Below are positions 46,216-49,792 of a DNA stretch of 49,792 bases, in pieces. The translations under genes and the position numbers were made by a program. The first letter of the stretch is position 1. The number at the start of each line of letters is the position of its first letter. The DNA comes from Candidatus Levybacteria bacterium RIFCSPHIGHO2_01_FULL_40_16. Its GTDB lineage: Bacteria > Patescibacteriota > Microgenomatia > Levybacterales > UBA12049. The notes below the pieces were generated by a model that had not been told where the DNA came from, ran no database searches, and was given only the letters and a program-made list of their open reading frames with translations. The DNA is taken from assembly GCA_001783805.1 (NCBI GenBank), contig MFNS01000007.1, positions 153,975 to 203,766 on the forward strand, read 5' to 3'.

Positions 46216-47214
46216 ATGGCTAGAGTAGAATTATTACAATATGATGTAAGACATGACTACGGAGAAAAAGATAAAACTTTTATTGCCACGCAATTAAAAA
46301 CACATTTAGGAGAAAGATTTAATGTGCTTTTATCAATAATTGAATATGGAATTAAAAATGGGCATTTGGTTAGGTCTGGTAAAGAGGAGCCATTTATTCA
46401 ATCAATTATCAGAGGAAGAGATGCAATTCAAGCGCTTGATCCAAGAGAAGTAGATTTTGCCAGAGAAAATGCTGAAATTATAGGTTTTCAAAAAATAGAC
46501 CCATTTTTATCTGATCCTGAAACTCCCATTGATAGTAAAATGCTATCAATTTCTCCGGAAGGTGAGCAGGGATCAAAATATCAGCATAATTTTTATGATA
46601 TTTTTACGCTTAAAGAAGTTCGGGGGCAAAGATATGTTGAGTTAACCAGATATAGTTCCGGATTATCAAGACGAGATTATGCTAGACGATTAAATCTTGG
46701 CATGCAAGACCCAAAAGCAGAAGATTTTCTTGCTAACCCAATTAAAGCGCCGCAAAATTTAAGTCCCGAGGAAATAAGTAAATTGCTACATATAGAGCAC
46801 GAGTGCATGGATTCTTTGGAGTTTGAAAAAATTATAAAATCTGCCTATGTTCAATATTGTATGGAAAGATATGGGGAAAATCCTACTCCCAAAGCGTTTA
46901 AAGCAGTTTTAAATGCGGCAGATGAAATAATTTACGGTAATAAATTTAGAGATTATTCAACTTATATTCCAACAAATGCAGATTTAAGATATTTGGAAGA
47001 TAAAAAGGTCCGTCAGGCGGGCGGACAATGTCCGGGAAAATCAGGAGCAGATCTTGATAATTCACCATTTTCAGTTTCAGAATTCGGATTTTCTGATGAT
47101 AAGTTCGGTTCGCGTGAATTTGAGTGTCCGGAATGCGGAAAGACAAATATCAGACCTAAAGATGAGCTTCTTAAAAACTGCCAGCACTGCGGAAGCAACA
47201 AAGTAAGTTGTTAG
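46216..47214 (+). CDS. Unknown 332-aa protein with C-terminal zinc ribbon
   Basis: No family recognised. Residues 1-280 are soluble, charged and mostly helical (EKDKTFIATQLKTHLGERFN, ISKLLHIEHECMDSLEFEKI). The C-terminal 35 residues have two CxxC pairs (CPECGKTN and CQHCGS), a zinc ribbon as in many RNA- or DNA-binding and assembly proteins. A palindromic repeat (47008-47034, GTCCG/CGGAC) is translated as VRQAGGQCPG before it. It begins 4 bases after the adenosyltransferase and should be controlled by the same riboswitch, which suggests but does not prove a link with cobalamin or deoxynucleotide supply. Confidence 0.6.
   Translation: MARVELLQYDVRHDYGEKDKTFIATQLKTHLGERFNVLLSIIEYGIKNGHLVRSGKEEPFIQSIIRGRDAIQALDPREVDFARENAEIIGFQKIDPFLSDPETPIDSKMLSISPEGEQGSKYQHNFYDIFTLKEVRGQRYVELTRYSSGLSRRDYARRLNLGMQDPKAEDFLANPIKAPQNLSPEEISKLLHIEHECMDSLEFEKIIKSAYVQYCMERYGENPTPKAFKAVLNAADEIIYGNKFRDYSTYIPTNADLRYLEDKKVRQAGGQCPGKSGADLDNSPFSVSEFGFSDDKFGSREFECPECGKTNIRPKDELLKNCQHCGSNKVSC
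47008..47034 (+). repeat. In-frame palindrome before the zinc ribbon
   Basis: GTCCG (47008-47012) with CGGAC (47022-47026), and CGGACA-TGTCCG overlapping it (47022-47034). Confidence 0.6.
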
Positions 47215-47285
47215 CCTTGTAAGGCTCGCCTTGCGAGGCTAGATTGATTGGGTTATTTGCATATTTGAGAATTTGTTTATTTCCG

Positions 47286-49792
47286 TTATGGGGCGATTTC
47301 TTGCCAGGTTCTGGTGGTTTGCTGGACCATGGCAGGATAATTAAGAATAAAATCAGGCCTCTCAACAAAACTAACTGATGGGTAAGAATTATTATCTCCG
47401 CAAAGCGTCCGATTATTGACAAAAGTTCCCCCGGCTCTTCCCGCATTGGCAAAAGCAGAACCTGCGATATTCAGTCTTAAATCTGCACCAATAGCGCAGT
47501 TGTTGTTGCCATCAGCTATGAAATTGTTATCTGCAGAATAAAGTCCTTCGATGGTTGTGGCAGTGGAGGAGACTGTCTCTCCAAGGGCACTATTAACCCC
47601 GATGTCTCCGGATGCTGAAAATATCGCGGTTGACCCAACCGGAACTTTAATTCTTCGATTAATATTCAGATTTCCATTAACCAGAATGATAAAATTCCCC
47701 GCACCAAAAGTATAGTCTGCTCCGGCGAGATTAAGGTCGCCTTCTACTTTGTATATTCCATGAGTCGTAATATCAGCAAGGGATACAATAGGAATTGGCG
47801 TAATTCCTGATTTCTGCGCGGTTCCCAGGAGAAATCCATAAGAAGTTGGAATCAGACTATGAGTATCTGTAAAAACTTCAGGATATGTAGGACTTCCAGC
47901 TTGCCAGTTAAACGGATTGCTAGAGGCTTGTCCGTTTCCAAAGGAAGGGGTGCTTGCTCCGGAGAAAATTATTCCGGGCATTCCGCCGCTTCCGGGAATT
48001 GAGGCGTAGATATTTGAGGAAGGAAGAAAATTATTAAATCCGCTATCCCAGCGCATATCCGCTCCCGTAGATTGGAACCAGGCAGGCGCGCCGCTGGTTA
48101 CACCTGCATTAAGATTAGAAATATTTCCTCCCGAACAGATCCCTTCGCTGGTTATCGGAACAGAGCAGCTTGCCCCAACGTTGACAATTAAAGAATTTCC
48201 CGGAGTTGTTGGATACGTGAAGGAATATCCGGGAGATATCCCCGAGAAGGTGACGGTATATTGCCCGGCAGAAAAATTGGTAAACGAATATACCCCTCCG
48301 GGAGGATTGCTGATGAAGGGAACAGGCGCTTGATATAAGGCGGTAATTTCCGCCTGCGACAACGCCCGATTGTAAATGCGGACATCATCAATGAGACCGT
48401 TGAAATAATCTCCACTATACCAAGAAGCTTTGCCGATAGTTGGAGCGGTAGTATCCTGAGAAAGTGTCGAAGCACTTCCAGTTCCCCTTAAAATACCATT
48501 AACGTAAATCTGGACAATCGAACCACCCCATACACCAACAATGTGAGACCAGCTCCCAGTTGGAATTGATACTGAACTCGAAGCTCCCGGACATGTTGAA
48601 GGAGTGCAAATATTAAATACTGCATATCCAGTATTATTAATGATTAACTTATAGCCTACAAAATTTCCTCCATATTTTGTAAAAATCGCACAGTTAGTAT
48701 CTGTACCAGCACAAGTAAAACTATTTGGATTGACCCATGTAGAAACAGTAATTGCTGTTGTTGGTTTTAAAGCTGCGCCATCACTTAGACCCACATAATC
48801 ATCCGTCCCGTCAAAACTGTAGGCCTGCCCGAATTTGCCCGGAATTGGAATTGCGCCATTAACCGTTCCGTTATTTCCATTGTCGGAGCTGTCCGTGGCA
48901 TCACCGTCAAATTTCCACCAGCCCATCAGGTTTGGATCAGCGCCTGGGTTAGCAGTTATATTTACAGTGCCGGTGTAATTGGAATCTCCAACACTTTTCC
49001 CGTCCCCATTAGCATCAATAAAAATCTTTCCGCTGATAGAGAAGGAAGGAGACAGGGTTGGGGTGGGAGACAGGGTTGGGGTGGGGGTGACAGGCGGAGT
49101 ATATTTGAAGAAAATATCCGCATAATTGCCGGCAACCGGCAAAGAAACGGTTGTAGAATTGCCTGCAGTGTAAGTTACGTGATTAGTGCAATTAATACAG
49201 GAAGAGAAAGATGTCGTATATCCGGCAATATTATCAGCAGTTACGGTATATGTGTTAGGGGATAGGGTATTGAAAAACCAAGTTGGAGTAGAGGTGGTTG
49301 ATCCTACGCCGCTGACTGTTACCCTTTGCCCAACTAAAACTAAAGTATTCCCGTCTTGATCTACGTGACGTCCCTGAATTGTCACCGTACCCGGAATGGG
49401 CGTGGGGGTAATGGTTGGCGTGGGAGTAATGGTTGGAGTTGGAGTTGGGGTTGGCGTTGGAGTGGGAGTAATGCAAGCAATATCGGTATCCGTAGCTCCG
49501 GTAGTTTGACAATACCTGTCAATAGTTCCATCACCATTATCATCCACGTCCGCGGTTCCCCAGGCAGCGGTGTTGCCGCCCAGAATGCAGGTAGCGGTGG
49601 TGTAATATCTGGAGACCGGATCGGAAGTCGGATTAACAGTGGCTATGGAGGTATTGTAAGAGCCAAAACGCACTTGCTTTACTTTTGACAATGGTGCTCC
49701 GTAGACATCAACTTCAATCAGTCCTCCCGGTCCGCCCACAGTCAGATTGTGAGCGCTGGGAAAAGTCGTTACACTGCACGGCACCCCCGTAG
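47286..49792 (-). CDS. Large surface protein with LamG domain (5' end outside the window)
   Basis: The frame is open from the right border and at least 835 codons long; no start or signal peptide is seen, so it is partial. Reading from its start: a short beta-rich part, a Thr/Pro linker (PTPTPTPTPTITPTP), a beta-sandwich of carboxypeptidase-regulatory type (VDQDGNTLVLVGQRVTVSG), another linker (TPTPTLSPTPTLSP), an SdrD/B-like repeat (SGKIFIDANGDGKSVGDSNY), and a LamG domain (LMGWWKFDGDATDSSDNGNN, KFGQAYSFDGTDDYV, WVNPNSF, GRRYN-like NRALSQAEITALY). The C-terminal 230 residues are Gly/Asn/Ser-rich and beta-rich. It is likely an adhesin or S-layer-associated protein. No C-terminal anchor is visible. 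Confidence 0.85.
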   Translation of the reverse strand, partial: TGVPCSVTTFPSAHNLTVGGPGGLIEVDVYGAPLSKVKQVRFGSYNTSIATVNPTSDPVSRYYTTATCILGGNTAAWGTADVDDNGDGTIDRYCQTTGATDTDIACITPTPTPTPTPTPTITPTPTITPTPIPGTVTIQGRHVDQDGNTLVLVGQRVTVSGVGSTTSTPTWFFNTLSPNTYTVTADNIAGYTTSFSSCINCTNHVTYTAGNSTTVSLPVAGNYADIFFKYTPPVTPTPTLSPTPTLSPSFSISGKIFIDANGDGKSVGDSNYTGTVNITANPGADPNLMGWWKFDGDATDSSDNGNNGTVNGAIPIPGKFGQAYSFDGTDDYVGLSDGAALKPTTAITVSTWVNPNSFTCAGTDTNCAIFTKYGGNFVGYKLIINNTGYAVFNICTPSTCPGASSSVSIPTGSWSHIVGVWGGSIVQIYVNGILRGTGSASTLSQDTTAPTIGKASWYSGDYFNGLIDDVRIYNRALSQAEITALYQAPVPFISNPPGGVYSFTNFSAGQYTVTFSGISPGYSFTYPTTPGNSLIVNVGASCSVPITSEGICSGGNISNLNAGVTSGAPAWFQSTGADMRWDSGFNNFLPSSNIYASIPGSGGMPGIIFSGASTPSFGNGQASSNPFNWQAGSPTYPEVFTDTHSLIPTSYGFLLGTAQKSGITPIPIVSLADITTHGIYKVEGDLNLAGADYTFGAGNFIILVNGNLNINRRIKVPVGSTAIFSASGDIGVNSALGETVSSTATTIEGLYSADNNFIADGNNNCAIGADLRLNIAGSAFANAGRAGGTFVNNRTLCGDNNSYPSVSFVERPDFILNYPAMVQQTTRTWQEIAP

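Noticed and set aside
49369-49473. Repeated TPTP-coding bases as a possible CRISPR or tandem array
   Set aside because: The repeats are codons of a Thr/Pro linker within a surface protein; no spacer pattern is present.

Overview
The window reads as a chromosome segment of a Candidate Phyla Radiation (Patescibacteria) bacterium, most likely Microgenomates-like. This is inferred from several features seen together: AT-rich DNA with the standard code (TGA acts as stop), tightly packed small operons, several short type IV secretion (T4SS) pilin-like proteins, a PrgI/VirB4/VirB6-type secretion locus, LytR_C and SpoIID envelope proteins, a class II (B12-dependent) ribonucleotide reductase, and many short repeats read in frame inside ordinary genes (giving peptides such as PAGRQG, LRLRSGQ, QSSKLK). 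No 16S rRNA gene is present, so placement below that level is not possible.

Layout. 1-210: 3' end of dnaN. 188-5725: minus-strand T4SS block (small membrane protein, VirB4 ATPase, separate VirB4 N-terminal-like protein, PrgI-like protein, two pilin-like proteins), with one plus-strand HExxH membrane protein inside it. 5906-7354: nadE and nadD. 7509-9011: two more pilin-domain proteins. 9120-9777: HigBA-like toxin-antitoxin (TA) pair. 9952-15249: a 1166-aa protein of unknown function facing a VirB6/TrbL-like membrane protein. 15311-18018: tRNA region with two tRNA-Arg, all four expected tRNA-Ser types, two broken tRNA 5' halves, a Nudix hydrolase, a VIT-family transporter and a GIY-YIG protein. 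18066-21205: comF, a phospholipase D-family enzyme, a TIM-barrel isomerase/epimerase and a second GIY-YIG protein. 21367-22777: tmRNA (ssrA), smpB, a RelE-like toxin and a Phd-like antitoxin. 22876-26429: a single-chain restriction-modification protein, a 54-aa overlapping gene and an IS1595-type transposase. 26531-32381: envelope and regulatory genes (PP2C-like/LytR_C fusion, bPH protein, SpoIID, second LytR_C protein), rpe and a small membrane protein. 32400-38559: class A penicillin-binding protein, pgk, a ribbon-helix-helix/PIN TA cassette at the pgk tail, gap and a cytidylate kinase-like gene. 38628-42269: two methyltransferase-type genes (one fused to CBS domains), a GNAT protein and a secreted DUF5667-like protein. 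42408-47214: nrdR, nrdJ, a cobalamin riboswitch, a cobalamin adenosyltransferase and a zinc-ribbon protein. 47286-49792: a large LamG surface protein running off the window.

How the genes work together. The nrdR-nrdJ-riboswitch-adenosyltransferase stretch forms a coherent module: NrdR senses dNTP state through a box at its own promoter, NrdJ needs adenosylcobalamin, and the adenosyltransferase that makes this cofactor sits behind a B12 riboswitch. tmRNA and SmpB lie beside a RelE-like toxin whose stop codon overlaps the smpB start, which joins an mRNA-cleaving type of toxin to the ribosome-rescue system. The T4SS-like genes have no VirD4 or relaxase in this window, so DNA transfer, uptake and protein export all remain possible.

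Two patterns run across the whole window. Many genes have a -10 hexamer exactly 6 (or 7-9) nt before the start codon, so they probably make leaderless mRNAs. Short palindromes and AT-rich tandem repeats have entered coding regions in frame, tRNA copies and gene ends. No CRISPR array and no rRNA were seen. All database-style family names come from motif recognition by eye and were not checked by search.
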